Assembly (NCBI GenBank): GCA_025677835.1
Contig: JAIXMR010000028.1
Location: 62,001 to 126,000, forward strand
DNA length: 64,000 nt
Source of the DNA: Sporodiniella umbellata
Taxonomy: Eukaryota > Mucoromycota > Mucoromycetes > Mucorales > Rhizopodaceae
Direction: 5' to 3'
Part shown: positions 1 through 12,100 of the stretch, in pieces
Layout of the letters: every line of letters starts with the position of its first letter
Numbering within the stretch: the first letter of the stretch is position 1
The notes under the pieces: model-generated
Seen by the model: the letters and a program-made list of their open reading frames with translations, nothing else
Told to the model about the DNA's origin: nothing
Database searches by the model: none
Translations under genes and position numbers: made by a program

Positions 1-1139
1 CAGTTTCGCTGCGTCGTTATTTTCTCTTGTCACCCCCAGAGAACTCGATTAGTACTGGTGACAGTTTTTTTTTTTTTTGGGACTAAAACCAACACCAACC
101 TACTTTTGGTTTTCGGCCATGTGAGTACGCACTTTATACCTAATACTAATGTTTATGATTAAACTTAGTATCCCGTTCGTATGAATAAGTTGTTAAGAAT
201 TAAGATAGTTGCAGTTTTTTCTATCTGTGTGCCAATCAAGGAATTTGAAAGACTATCCATGAATGACAGAATTTTGCTCTGGAACACACAAAAAAACGCA
301 TATAATGGAAGATAGAGCCTCTCTTTCAAAGGCATTTTACTTTTACAAGTACTTCAATGGTATTTAAATTCGTTTACTTTTCTTAAACCCTCAATAAAGA
401 TTGTGTTTTCACAGACCACTGTTGAATTTATTTATAAAATTGCCTTGGCATAGTGAAACTAAAAGTGAGGTACACTTTACTGAAAGATTGTTTCTATGAT
501 TTGTCAGTGACCTCGTCTCTGTGAGTACCTCTCTATCATCTTTACGATAAGAGCTAAACTTCAAAAAAGTGTTAAAAGTAAAACAAGCAAAATTCCAACC
601 CCCTCTTTTTTTTTTGGGTTAGCGATGCAAGATAAGTTGTGTTTCCAGGAATTAAGAGATCTTCAAAATAGCAGCTGACGGTAGCATCGGCTTCTTGGGT
701 CAACTCTACAACGTTTTCTTAATAAAGTATACACGTCGCTTGCTCTCTCATGATGACAGTAGCTATTTTGCTGACGGCAAAACAAAGTACAGATGGGTTG
801 GAAGCGAGAGGTTAATGCTTTGATAAAATAAAACCAGTCTATCTGAGTGCACTCTTGTTGAAATTCAATCTATTGTTATTTAGTCTATTGTGTTTCGGTT
901 TCTAATACAGTTCCAGTGGTATGACATCTTGTTTTGGTCGTGGCGCTGTCGTTTATAGTCATTCCATAAACACTAATGAAGAGGTTTTTAAAATTTTACT
1001 GTTTATTGCTCCACGCCTTGTATATCGAAAAAAAAAAAAAAAAAGACTTTAGTCGCCAAACTCTTGATTCAGTTGAAGCATTGAAATGTGTTGTACGTGT
1101 TGGTAGAAGAAGTCATGATAGTTTCGAACGATTATTTGA
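1..1139. other. Upstream region, possible degraded or unrecognised plus-strand exons
   Basis: No gene can be assigned with confidence. A plus-strand open stretch at about 668-822 reads as a plausible protein segment with a short DGKTKYRWVG-like motif. That motif is reminiscent of small fungal domains of the DUF6593 type. A second open stretch near 412-482 precedes a good GTGAGT donor at about 530. I could not join these into one frame with a start codon, so they may be exons of a small gene ending near 950 or chance. The rest is AT-rich with T runs. Confidence 0.2.
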
Positions 1140-1671
1140 TTATTTGGCTGTTTGCGTGTATTTACTGGTATCCAACACCTGCTTGCCGCACATTGCGCAT
1201 ATACCCTTTTTATAAGAGCAATCTATTTACATTCAGTACGATTCATACAGTAAAAAATAGTGTATAAAAAGTTTGGATATTTTATTACCTTGGCAATAAT
1301 GGGCCTTGTCTTGATGCACTCTATTTTTACATAATTTACACTTGCTTTCCAAAGGGTTGAATCGTCTTTTTTTTTTTAAAAAAAAAAAAAAAAGAAATTA
1401 CATCAATACAATGTTTGTTTTGTTTGGGATCTATGTTGATTTACCCTGCTTTTGCGGATTTCGATAGCAGCTTGTTTTGATTAATCTTTCTTCCAGAAGA
1501 GCCAGCTAGATTTCCAAAAAAAAAAAAAAAAAAAAAAAAAAGCACAATGTCAATAACAGAAATCAGTTTTTGATGATTTATTTATTTGCCTTTAGCATTG
1601 TTGGATCCTTCCTTCCATTTATCAGGTGCTGCTAGTCCAGTTAACTTTTTTTCACACTTTTTGCAGACCAT
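1140..1671 (-). CDS. CRIPT: CRIPT-like cysteine-rich PDZ-binding protein (4 exons)
   Basis: I reconstruct a 100-residue protein from four exons: 1671-1590, 1505-1445, 1365-1289 and 1222-1140. All phases match. The protein opens with MVCKKCEKKL and has an NQNKLLS segment. It then carries CxxC pairs (KCKLCKNRVHQ, HYCQDCSYKKGICAMCGKQ) and ends in a short tail after LDTSKYTQ. The order and spacing of these motifs, and the length (human CRIPT is 101), fit CRIPT over its whole length. CRIPT is a small conserved zinc-binding protein linked to the minor spliceosome and, in animals, to PSD-95 PDZ binding; the role here is unknown. Intron 1 appears to use a GC donor (1589-1588). The intron 2 acceptor follows a run of A rather than a pyrimidine tract. 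No other family fits as well. Confidence 0.9.
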
Positions 1672-2112
1672 TTTCAAAAAAAAAAAAAAAAAAAAACTGA
1701 GTGAGAAAGCAAACAAACGAAACTGCGGCCATTTTAATGCGTTGGAGAAAAAAAAAAAAAAAACAAATAAATAGCCAATCAAATGTATCCAATCGTTGGT
1801 TTGAAAAATAAGCAAAGCAAGGGTGCCAAGAGCAATCCTTCTATGGTTTTCGGGTGTTTTTAATCTAAAGTACTGATTTATTCTGTTTAAGCTTAAAAGT
1901 GGTAGGCAAGACCACTCCTTTTTTTAATTATAAATCACCCAAGTCAGCTTGGCTGGTAAGAATAAAAAGCTTCCTTGATCAAGAGAAAGCTTATGATGGT
2001 ATTCAGTCTAGGTTCAATACAAAAGCCTTGTTTAGTTTGAGTTTCTTTTATTTTTAATTTATTTACAAACAATCTCAGTATATGTGTATGTGTGTGTATG
2101 TGTGTGTGTGTT

Positions 2113-3186
2113 TTAACGTCTTGGTCTTGGCTTAACAACCATAGGGTTGGGTAGTTTTCTAGTCTTACCACCCTTAGCCAGGACACCCCAAGGAGAACGA
2201 GGATCTTTGTTACCCTTTGATTTACCACGACCACCACCGTGAGGGTGATCGACAGAGTTCATAGCCATACCACGAACGGTAGGACGGAAACCCATCCATC
2301 GCAAACGACCTGCTTTACCCATCATTTCGTGCTGATGATCTGGGTTACTGACCGAACCAATGGTAGCACAGGCATCCACAGGCACCAGACGTACTTCACC
2401 GCTAGACAAACGGACTTGGGCGTAACCTGATTCACCGGTTTGAATCAACTGAGCATAAGCACCAGCGGCTCTAGCCATCACACCAGGTCCGTTACGTTTA
2501 AGGCCAATGTTGTGAATGATGGTACCGACAGGGATCATCTTGAGAGGCATGCAGTTACCAGCGTCGATGGCTACAGTACGAGTGATGTCGCTTGCTTGAT
2601 CTTTCATACCTCTATAAGAGTTGACTTTATCCCCAGCTCTCAAGCCATGAGGAGCCACAATATAGGTCTGTTGGCCGGTTTTGTCGTGCTTGAGTAAAGC
2701 AATCCAGCCAGTACGTCCAGGGTCGTGTTCTAAGCGAACCACCGTCTGTGTGCCCAGCTCTTGACGATGCCAGTCAATGACACGAATACGGCGTTTATGG
2801 CCTCCACCACGGTGACGGATCGTGATACGACCACGGTTGTTACGACCCCCCGTACTGCGTTTGGCGACGGTCAGGGCACGTACAGCCTTACCCTTGTAGA
2901 GATGATCGCGAGGTACTCGTTTTAACCAACGTTTACCGGGCGTTGTAGGCTTTTTGGTCTTGAACTGAGTTGAGGGAAGAGCGGAAGACTGAATATTGTC
3001 GATCACTGCATTACCTTGTGTGTTGAACCCACTAACAAAGGAGGAAGGGTTTTGAGAGGTTGAATTCATACGCAACTGACGCATGCGATTAACTAGCGAA
3101 GGCATCGGTAAGGTAGTTGATGCCTGGGTACGAACAATAGGTGCTCTCACTGCATGTTGAACAAGAGCTTTTCCAAGGCGAAACAT
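2113..3186 (-). CDS. RML2: Mitochondrial large-subunit ribosomal protein uL2m
   Basis: Single exon, 357 residues starting at MFRLGKAL. An in-frame upstream ATG at 3261 would add 25 residues including a poly-F/V run from T-rich promoter DNA, so I prefer the inner start. The first ~90 residues are basic and low in acids, as expected of a mitochondrial presequence. Then comes the L2 RNA-binding core (GRNNRGRITIRHRGGGHKR) and the C-terminal signature HPHGGGRGKSKGNKDPRSPWG with its strictly conserved histidine. uL2 sits at the peptidyl-transferase centre and is needed for subunit joining. The presequence separates it from the cytosolic uL2. A TG-rich microsatellite (about 2082-2110) directly abuts the stop codon. 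The gene is divergent from the PRPP synthetase gene, with 267 bp between start codons. Confidence 0.95.
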   Translation of the reverse strand: MFRLGKALVQHAVRAPIVRTQASTTLPMPSLVNRMRQLRMNSTSQNPSSFVSGFNTQGNAVIDNIQSSALPSTQFKTKKPTTPGKRWLKRVPRDHLYKGKAVRALTVAKRSTGGRNNRGRITIRHRGGGHKRRIRVIDWHRQELGTQTVVRLEHDPGRTGWIALLKHDKTGQQTYIVAPHGLRAGDKVNSYRGMKDQASDITRTVAIDAGNCMPLKMIPVGTIIHNIGLKRNGPGVMARAAGAYAQLIQTGESGYAQVRLSSGEVRLVPVDACATIGSVSNPDHQHEMMGKAGRLRWMGFRPTVRGMAMNSVDHPHGGGRGKSKGNKDPRSPWGVLAKGGKTRKLPNPMVVKPRPRR

Positions 3187-3453
3187 GATAAAACGAACAA
3201 CAACAAAAAAAAAAACAACCTTTAGAAAAAAGTTTTCATTTTTGACACAAGGTTCTTCCACCCTTGGTACACCCTCTAGACCCCTCTTCCTCTTTTTGAC
3301 TTTAAACAGTCACATCTTTTTTTTTTTCTTTATTTTTTGTAATCTATTTCTTCTTTTTTTTTTTCTTTTTTTTTATTTTTTCCTTGATCCTTACATTTTC
3401 CTATTGTTCTCTTTCTTATTTATATATATATATATATATATATTGTTTGTATT
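3187..3453. promoter_or_regulatory. Shared divergent promoter between uL2m and PRPP synthetase
   Basis: This 267-bp gap lies between two start codons that point away from each other. It holds long T-rich stretches and a TA dinucleotide run (about 3420-3443) ending 10 bp before the PRPP synthetase ATG. No other gene fits here, so it probably carries the promoters of both genes. No specific factor site is claimed. Confidence 0.5.
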
Positions 3454-4793
3454 ATGCGTAACCTTGTTGTCCTTGGAGGTTCTTCTCACCCTGAATTTAC
3501 GGAAAAAGTATGTGATCGATTGGGTATTTCTCCTGGCAAGACACGTTTAAGTAAATTTTCCAATAACGAGACAAGCATTGAAATCAACGAATCGGTTCGC
3601 CAACAAGATGTTTATATCATTCAGAGTTCGAGTGGGCGTGTGAACGATAATTTTATCGAGCTTTTGCTGATGATCAATGCCTGTAAGGTGGCTTCTGCTA
3701 AACGTATCACAGCTGTCATTCCTTATTTTCCTTATTCTCGACAACCGGATGTGCCCTTCAAACAATCCGGAGCTCCCTTGACTTTCTTACCACCCCAAAC
3801 ACCCCAATATCAACCCGATCAGCCCAATAAGGTAGACGACGTATCAAAACAACTCATACGTAAACTCGGTCACCAAGCTGTACTCGAGCAACAAAAGGAA
3901 GAGGAAAAGAATAAAGATGCTGCTCCTTACCGAGAATGGTTGGCTCGTCCTGGTGTTTTAATTGCCGATTTGCTGACCTGCGCTGGTATGGTCAACATAG
4001 TAATCCAAAGTGCTGACTGATTTTGATAGGTGCGGACCATATTATTACAATGGATTTACACGATGCACAGGTATGAGGTGGGGGAGGATACACAAACCAA
4101 CAAAAAAGTTCAGCTTGTTTTTTTTTGACACTGTTACATTGATATAGTATCCAGGCTTTTTTGATTGTCCCGTAGATAACTTGACAAGTATTTTTACCAC
4201 GATCAGCTATATTCGATTAAGTATCCCTGACTACCAAAACGCCATTATTGTTTCGCCTGACGCTGGTGGCGCTAAAAGGTTATTTTCCCTCCAAAAAAAA
4301 AAAAAAAAACAAACAACAACAATAATAATACTATGTGTATTTTTATATATACTTAACGCACTGAAACTATAGAGGTACTTCCATTGCAGAAAAACTGTTT
4401 ATGGACTTTGCCCTGGTACACAAAGAAAGACCCAAAGTGCAGCAATCCCAAAAGAAAGAGTCCATGTTGGTAGGAGATGTCCGTGGTCGTAACTGTATCT
4501 TAATAGACGATATCACCGATACATCCTATACAATCACTAAAGCTGCACGTCTGTTGAAAGAAAAAGGCGCTCAAAAAATATATGCCATTGTGAGCCATGC
4601 CGTGCTGTCGGCCGATGCTATAAGCCATATCAACCAAAGCGCTATTGACGAGTTGATCGTCAGTAATTCTACACCGCAAGCTGAACACGCCAATCACTCG
4701 AAAATTAAAGTGTTTGATGTCACTCCCTTATTTTCAGAAGCTATTCGCCGAACCCACTTTGGTGAATCCCTCTCTAGACTCTTTGAAGCTTGA
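3454..4793 (+). CDS. PRS: Ribose-phosphate pyrophosphokinase (PRPP synthetase), PRS5/PRS1-like
   Basis: Four exons (3454-3985, 4030-4070, 4148-4278, 4373-4793) give 374 residues in continuous phase. The enzyme makes PRPP from ribose-5-phosphate and ATP for nucleotide, histidine and tryptophan synthesis. Visible motifs are NNETSIEI near the N terminus, [30 protein letters not shown] and [10 protein letters not shown]. The PRPP-binding loop reads [11 protein letters not shown], closer to the yeast Prs5 form than to the standard DDMADTCGT. A 60-70 residue low-complexity insert follows PYSRQ, like the non-homologous regions of fungal Prs1 and Prs5, which act as regulatory partners in Prs heteromers. 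Intron 3 begins with a 17-A run just after the donor region. A poly-A run of more than 30 bases lies just downstream (4829-4862). Confidence 0.93.
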
Positions 4794-4828
4794 AACGGAA
4801 AAATTTTGAAATAACAATAAAAACAAGG

Positions 4829-4863
<35 letters not shown>

Positions 4864-5141
4864 AGGAAAGAATGGAATCACTCTAGAAAAAAGAGTAATT
4901 TTTCTTCTAGTTGTACTGTTTTGTGACACATTAGTAATGAAAAGATCAATACAATAACAAGTTGGAGCTTGTTGAGAATGTTGGCGATATAGGCTTTCAT
5001 CCCCTTTCCCTTTTTGGGAATTTTTTTTTTTTTAGGTTGGCTATTGTTCAAAGTTTTAAACCAAGTTGAAAGCACTTGCAAAAAAATTTCTTTTTCTTTT
5101 TTTTATCAAAGACATCTCCAAAAAAAAAAAAAAAAAAAGCA
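4794..5141. other. Intergenic, homopolymer-rich
   Basis: This stretch holds a 34-base A run at 4829-4862 and several T and A runs up to 5138. Short ORFs here are poly-F or poly-K translations of these tracts. It presumably contains the PRS 3' end and the promoter of the next gene. Confidence 0.6.
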
Positions 5142-6422
5142 ATGTCAGTAAGAATTCTTTCGAATGGTAACCCAATACCTATTATGGGCTGTAAATACAA
5201 AAGCAAACAAAAAGCGTGTAATTTTATATGTTTATGGGTGTATTTCAGTAGGAACCTACCGCATGTCAACCCGAGAAGAACTCGAGTCTGTGATAAAAGA
5301 AGGCATTCTTTCTGGGTATCGTCTCATCGGTAAACCACAGTCATAAAAAACCAATAAAAAAAAAAAAAAAGAAACATACAGGGAAAGAATACAAAACCAA
5401 CACTTTTCATACAAAAAGACTCGGCGACAGTATATAGAAATGAAGAAGCACTCGGTGCTATACTCAAGGATGTTTTTGCTGATAGCACGTTTGGCGTCCA
5501 ACGAAAAGACGTGTTTATTACATCTAAGCTATGTAGGTAGATCAAAGTAAATACGTAAAGCTAATCGCTAAAAGCTCCTCAGCATCAAGGATATGAAAAG
5601 TGCTATCAAGGTTTATTCAAAAGAAAAAACTTTTCACAAACAAAAACAAAAAACTGATTTAAAAAATTATGCAAAATGAATTCTCTCTCAGCTGTCCATG
5701 ATTCTCTTGAAAAATTTGGCTTGGATTACTTTGATCTTTATCTGATTCATTGGCCTGGGTAAGCATGACGATGTCACTTTTACTATGTTTCCAGGCATTT
5801 TCGCTCATTTTTTTTTTTTTTTTTTTTGTTAGCACTTCAAAGACAAAGCTCACTGATTCTATAAATGCTGAGAACCGCTTGGGTAGTTACAGGGCTTTAG
5901 AGCAGCTCCACAAAGAAGGCAAATTAAAACAAATCGGCATCTCTAACTTTACTCCCAAGCATATGACTGAGATTATCGAGCTTTGTACAATCAAACCTCA
6001 CGTACATCAGTTTGAGTTACATCCTTGCCTATACCAGCCTGAAATACTTGAAATCTGCAAAGAACACCATATCCAAGTTCAAGCCTATTCTAGTTTGGGT
6101 GAAGGAAAACTGGTCAATGGAGAAATTGAACTCGACTCTTTGAAAGATATTGCCCAAAAGCATAACGTATCAACTGCTGTAGTACTTTTGCGTTGGGCTG
6201 TACAACATGATTGGATTGTGATTCCCAAATCGAAAACTCCTGTCAGAGTGAAAGAAAACATGGAAGCCTTAAACATCTATCTCTCAAACGAGGTAACAAG
6301 AGTAAAAATAAAAAGAGGTGCTTTGTATTCATTTGTGGTTTTCATAGGAAATGAAGCTGCTAGACAATGCTCACAAAACTGAATCTCATCGATTCTGTTG
6401 GGACCCTTATACGGTTCTCTAA
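5142..6422 (+). CDS. Aldo-keto reductase (7 exons)
   Basis: Exons 5142-5190, 5249-5329, 5419-5532, 5575-5610, 5692-5758, 5833-6292 and 6348-6422 join in phase to a 293-residue protein. This is a NAD(P)H-dependent oxidoreductase of the AKR fold. The catalytic tetrad is present: Asp in GYRLIDSA, Tyr in VYRNEE, Lys in FITSKL, His in LIHWP. Also present are GISNFT, the QFELHPCLYQ segment, and the nucleotide-binding IPKSKTPVRVKEN. The length is a little short of the usual 310-330. Substrate cannot be told from sequence; it resembles the prokaryote-type 2,5-diketogluconate/prostaglandin-F synthase branch. Intron 3 is only 42 nt, and the intron 2 acceptor is an AAAAAG. It lies 0.4 kb from the large palindrome, with a second, different AKR on the other side. 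Confidence 0.92.
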
Positions 6423-6800
6423 GACAAGGATAGTATAACACCTCTAATTCTATACATTTCTAAATAGCCTAAAAAACAAATCAAACACTATTTTTTTTTT
6501 TTTAATGAGAATAAACTATTGTAGCTCAAGTTGAAATTCATCTTTCTTGCCACCTTTATCTTTTCGAAAACTGCAGATCCCCTTTTTTAAATCTTGCACA
6601 AACTAATCATCAAGAAATTCATGTTATAATACAATATTTCGTAAGGGTTCAATACTTGCTTTTTTTTTTTTTTTTTTTTTGATAGTCTGTTTGACAAGTT
6701 CTTAAAGTACGCTCCTCTTTTTTTTTTTTTTTTTCTTTGGCAAAGATAGTACCCACATAATGAACCACGCGTATCAAGTGGTGGATAAAAAAAAATAAAG
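6423..6800. other. Intergenic flank of the palindrome
   Basis: T-rich DNA with two runs of about 20 T (from 6660 and 6719). No gene is visible. The inverted repeat begins at 6801; I see no target-site duplication between this flank and the right flank at 14581. Confidence 0.6.
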
Positions 6801-8546
6801 ACTTTAGAATAGACAAGACCGTTTTATTTAAAAATGAAAACAAAGATTAAAGAAAAGAAGAAAATATTCTTCTTGGTTCTCAAAAAAAAAAAAAAAGAGT
6901 CAATGGGTCTTTTGATGGTATGCAGAATCAGCCATGAGCAGGTGAGAGTACATCTGATTCGACCAAGGTCTCTAGTTGCAAACAGTATTTCTAGACCATT
7001 AATAGATACCGTAAACCTCCTGGGTCTTGCGACTGCTTCAGAGCCGTTTAACCCAAAAGGCTTTCAAGATCGTTCATAGACTAGTGAATAGGGATCCAAC
7101 TCTTTAAATCCCGTAAACCATTTTTTAAGGTGGTGATTACCTATTGGAAGTTTCTATATGTGCCAACTGGTTACCTCAGAGAGTTGTACTAACATCCCAG
7201 CTTTCACACTCCATCGTCGTCCAATCGTCAAGCCTCTACCCCGTTCAACTAGGAGTACTTTAGCCCTAAGCTTCCCAACAAGCCCAGACATCACCATAGT
7301 CTTTCGTTCTACCTTATCGTCGGACCATGATAACAAACAAGGACTGGTTTGTCACAAAATTACGGCAAGACTCAATTGTAGTCAATCTGTTATCCGTACG
7401 TGTCTTTGTATGCGTGCACGCGTTGAGTTGCAAATGGTTATAAGGGTGAGTCGATCCTTCCAAGGCAAATCACCAACAAAGATAGAGGGGATTCCCAGCA
7501 GTCATTTGAGAAAAGGAGGAACACAGTAAAGAAAAAGGCAGTAGAAGACGTGCCTACCTCTTTGTTTTTTTTTTTTTATTTTTTTTTTTTTGAAAAAAAT
7601 CTCTACAGAGCGACTTATGAGATAATCTTTTGTCGTTGCCTTTCTTTTTTTTTTTTTTTTTTTTTTGGTTTTTTTTCCTATCTATTCCTGCAAGTAAATT
7701 AGCTTTTTGCGCTTTTTGTTTTTTAATTTCCGTAAGTAAACAAAGGAAAGGAAACCTAACAACAGCCTTTACGCGTTCCCTGCTTCCCCTTCCGTTTTTA
7801 ACTTTTAGCAAGATTTATAGAGCAAGCCTATAGCTACCCATAGAGATGCGTCTTGACAGTTTGATCTCTTTTATGACGCGCTTAACAACAGGTTTTGTAA
7901 AGCAGAAGACTGTCATCTGTGTTACGTGTGATAAGGAAAGCACCTATTACCGTCTTTTACTATCTTTTTTTAGTTTTTTTTTTTTTTTTGGGCCAAGCAG
8001 CCGAAATGTTTCTTTTAGTGAAGACTTTCACATTAAAGTTTTTTTTTTTTTTTATAAGAAAAAAAACTACTGCTCTCGTAAGCTCTCTGTAATATCTTTA
8101 ACGTAGCCTATTGTTTTACAAGCGGTCAAAGTTTTTTCTTCTGTAGGAGGCAAAAGCCAAATCGGAAACAAGTCTTTCAACGATCTAAGCTCCGCCAATG
8201 ATCGCCTTAGATTCAGTTTTCAGTAAGAATATGCCTTCAAAAAAGAGAGCATTATAAAAGTAAATGAGGCATAAGACGAGTATTTTTTCTTTTTTTTTTT
8301 GGTTTTCATGAGATCTTTGAATTGGTGTCAACGTAAGGCTACTCTCAAAGTGACCTGGATTGCTAGTAAAATCAATTTCCGTTTTTTCTAAGGCTAGGGC
8401 GTTCCCTGGACTATGTTGAACGGTGCTTTTATAGTGTGAGTAGCCTATAAAGTCATGCTTAGTGTATAGTCTTGAGTAAGAGCATAAAACGCAAGACCAA
8501 TAAGCTGAACAGTTTCCAAATAAGGGGGGCAAGCGAACATAGCTCT

Positions 8547-8582
<36 letters not shown>

Positions 8583-9180
8583 GGAGTGCACTGAGATAAA
8601 GTGAGAGTAGTGTCCACAACCATTTTTTTTTAGTAGTATTTTTTCATTCAATGTTTAATGTGGTGGTTTTCGCAAGTTTTCCTTCTTGAGGTCATTTTCG
8701 CAAGTTTCCTTCTTGAGGTTATTTTCGCAAGTTTCCTTCTTGGGGTTTTCGCAAGTTTGCCTCTTGATGTTTTTACAAGTTTGCATCTTGGGATAAGTAT
8801 AAAGAAACAAAATAAATTCGAAAATCTGCCTCCTTTTTATACTTTTTTTTGGTTATCTAAACCGTCACATTCATCACATTCCTGCTGTAATGAGCAAAGT
8901 GTCGGAAACTCAAATTTTCACGCCATAATCCTGCCGTCATTTTGCACTACATTTACAGTATCTCGTCAAGCTACCACATTAGCTATACATATAGTGCCCA
9001 TTGAAAAAATATAGAAGCGTTTATTTTTAACAATGTATAGTCACTATTTATCTTATAATTTGAATGTCACAACTCTATAGATTCAAATTCTGTTAAAAAC
9101 ATTACATCAGAGTGCCGGTTGCTGGATTTACCTAATAACAAATAGACTTGAACAAAATCAACGCATAGGTACCGATTTCA
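6801..9180 (+). repeat. Left arm of a 7.8-kb imperfect palindrome
   Basis: These 2,380 bases recur as the reverse complement at 12202-14580. The only difference I found is one base in a homopolymer: 22 T after position 7645 against 21 A after 13715. ORFs in the arm are short and mirrored exactly in the other arm (for example 7158-7529 + and 13852-14223 -), and none is a recognisable gene. The arm contains several poly-T tracts, a TA microsatellite (about 8549-8578) and a small minisatellite. The outer boundary starts with ACTTTAGAATAGAC; the inner boundary ends with ACCGATTTCA. Confidence 0.95.
8667..8800 (+). repeat. Five-unit minisatellite within the palindrome arm
   Basis: Five tandem units of 24-28 bases share the pattern TTTTCGCAAGTTT followed by CCTTCTTG. 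They become more divergent toward the right. In frame they would read as repeated FASFLLEVI-like peptides, but the ORF looks incidental. The mirrored copy is at about 12582-12715. Confidence 0.85.
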
Positions 9181-12100
9181 AATAGTGAAATTTCTGTAAG
9201 TGCTAATAAAACTTTTATCGCAATACTATGGCAAGTTTTACTGTACTAAGCTAAAGCAGTAGCAATCACACAACTCTCGATATACATTTAGAGTCGTCTC
9301 CTACTCTCCATGGTGGTGTTAAAAGTTGCCAAATACGCGAAATGAATCCCAAGATCTCTGTAATAATACGTTGCGCTCCCTTATTTACCGCTAAATTTGA
9401 TACAATTACTTGTGCCCTGAATTTCTTTAATCCTGAAAAACAGTTGAAAAGGGTAGATAAATATGGGTTTTCTGAGATCGCACCTATGTGCCTGACACCA
9501 AGCAAGTAATCTGTTATATTATTGAGTGCTGATTTAAGGGTGGCTTAACTTCAGATCTAGAAAAACTACCACAATATGCTTTTCTAGTCGCAACCTCTTG
9601 CAACCCACACCAAGAGTCGCTGGTTGGGTTCTTCCTTTATAAATTATCTTCTTAAGGGGGAAATCATAGTTCATAATCTTTTTATCTATACTATCGGTAT
9701 GGGGTATCATACTGCGCACTGCTATTCTGGTTTGTGCATTGTTGCACTAAATAGGAATCAACCAAAATGCTGTAAACATAGTTGCATCATATTCCAGGGA
9801 GGGCATATAAACACCCTATTTCAAAGATTTCATAGGAAACGTTTGTAAAACTCATTTCCAACTGATACGGTTATATGGTAGGTGTTCTTTTTTGTTCGCG
9901 AAGCATTTCATGTGAAGTGGGCTCCAAATCTTGCCTAGACGCCGGTAGAAAAAATAAATCTATCCTTCATTTGTTCTGCTATATCGTTTGTCTGGACAGT
10001 ACGTTCACTGGCACCAAGGCTGATATAGAGTAGCTCATGGTATTAGTTTGGAAAAAACGTTTTCATGCTTTGTAAGCGAGCTTCATCAACGTTATAAATC
10101 ATATTCCCTCGAATTTTTGACATATGCTCTTGAGGGTACATTGCCGCAGTAGACCCGTAACACTATATCTTTTGTTCTTTTCAGTACCAGGTATTTATAT
10201 GCCCATATCAGCCCTTTTTGATTGATATACTGATATGCTTCCTCTTTAGTCCGTTCGTCGGTCGTCATTTGGCTATTGTATACTATCATCAACCCTGAGT
10301 TAAATGCATCGATAAAAACCTTCAGTGTTGTAACATATGAGAGAAAGAATAGTCTATTTCATCGTTGGAAATTGTTTGATATCCAATAAAGTCGCCTAAG
10401 GCTTTCTTCGGGATTTTCGCTATCACAGATTTTAGTATTGTTTGATAGAGAGCTTGTTTTTTTTTTTAATTGTCTCGTATGGAAATATACTGGGAGAATT
10501 TTCGGCGTCATTGCTATGGCCTTTCCTATAAACCATGGCAGCCTTCTTAAGTGACATTGTTTCGTTCTCTCTAGACTCGCTGTCTCTCTTCTTAGGCTCT
10601 GCATACTTTGCTCGGGTATCTTTGGGCTCATTTTCTTTGAGTTTATAATGGGACTGAAGCACTCTGATTTTTGCGTAGGGGACTTGATGGATTTGCAAAG
10701 AAATACAGCCCCGTCGTTTTGTTCAAGACTTTTGCGGTATGATCTTCAGTCTGAGTTTATCACCGTCACATTGCTTAGATATGCTAAAATATGGATGCCT
10801 TTTCCCTAGCCCACTCAGACAGTGGCCTTAGAATTTTCGTGAATACCAATCGGCTCAACAATCCAAAGTTCAATGTTTTGAACTAGAGCATTCAGTCGTT
10901 CCATCAGAATTATAGATACTGTCTTAAGACCCCAGTAAATCTGTGTGTGTGTAGAAACAAATCTTGTAAGTTTATAAATACTATGTGGTTTTTTGTTTGT
11001 CTCAAACAGTATACATGGTAGGTAGGTTTGAATTCATTTTTCTGAAGATCCCAATGAGACTTAGGTCAATTAGTTTTGGGTAAGGGATAGTGGCGTCTAA
11101 TCTCGAGAGTAATGATGAACCTGTGACTATTTGGTGTGGGATCAGATTATTTACTGCTCTGGCAATTTGAAGCGTGACATTCTTGCTGTTGTGTAAAGTT
11201 CGCTAGCTTATCTGTGCATTTTATATTTCTTTTCCACTTTTATTTGTCTCAATGTAGTTTTCATGCGCAGAAGAGAGTTTGATTCACTTTCAAAACGTAA
11301 TAAAACTGAGGTCAAGCCTGTGTCTTTGTACACGTTTTTAATCCGTGACTCAGTAATGTAAAACTCGATGTTGGAGATTAGGGAATCTATAGTACGAAGA
11401 TAGCCAATACTGTCTTCCAAGCTAAGAGAAACCGCTTTTGCCAGTTTGTGGCTTATAGGGTTTATGGGACGAAAAGCATTACTGTATAGTAAACGGCTGG
11501 TTTTTGCATTTCCGGACGCTAGATTAAACCGTAGAGATAGCGGCATGCGTTGTTCTTTTTTGGCAGTGTGTTGGTACAGCCTTTGTTCTGTTCACATAAT
11601 ATTGGCGGTTTTAATAGAGTAATTTTTTATAAAATTTCTGTGATAGTCTTACTCAAGTAGTTAATTAGCAGCTTGAACAGTTATTTATCGAGCTTCAGAA
11701 GGAAAAATAACAGGCATTAAGAGTTTTATTTTATACAATTGATAAGGGGACATCGGCAACACAGTTAGAGTGTCTAACTTGCAGCCAATAACAAAAGGCC
11801 GCCATCGACCTTAAATAATCAGGTATATAAAGAGATATTCAGTGATCGTGTTAATATATAAGTAAAATGTTTGTTAACAAATTATATTAAGTAATTGTTT
11901 GGTGACGTTTGAATAGCATTCTTTAGAGCTCCTAGTTTTTTACTCTTTTTATTTTTTTGTGTTACTGATAGTATTGTTCATATTGATAAAACAGTCAATT
12001 CTATACAACTAATAGTTTTAATGGTATTGGCAATACAAACTGTAAGTAGATTTGTCACCCAAATCCCTATTCTCCAAAAAGAGCACACGATTTAACATAT

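Noticed and set aside
3185..3550. 121-codon ORF rich in Phe between uL2m and PRS
   Set aside because: It is a translation of T-rich promoter DNA and runs out of frame into the PRS gene.
7158..7529. 123-codon ORF in the left palindrome arm (mirrored at 13852-14223)
   Set aside because: No recognisable domain, an overlapping ORF on the other strand, and unusual composition; treated as non-coding repeat DNA.
8658..9014. 118-codon ORF starting with repeated FASFLLEVI-type segments
   Set aside because: The repeats come from a DNA minisatellite that happens to be open; the rest has no protein-like features. It is mirrored in the other arm.
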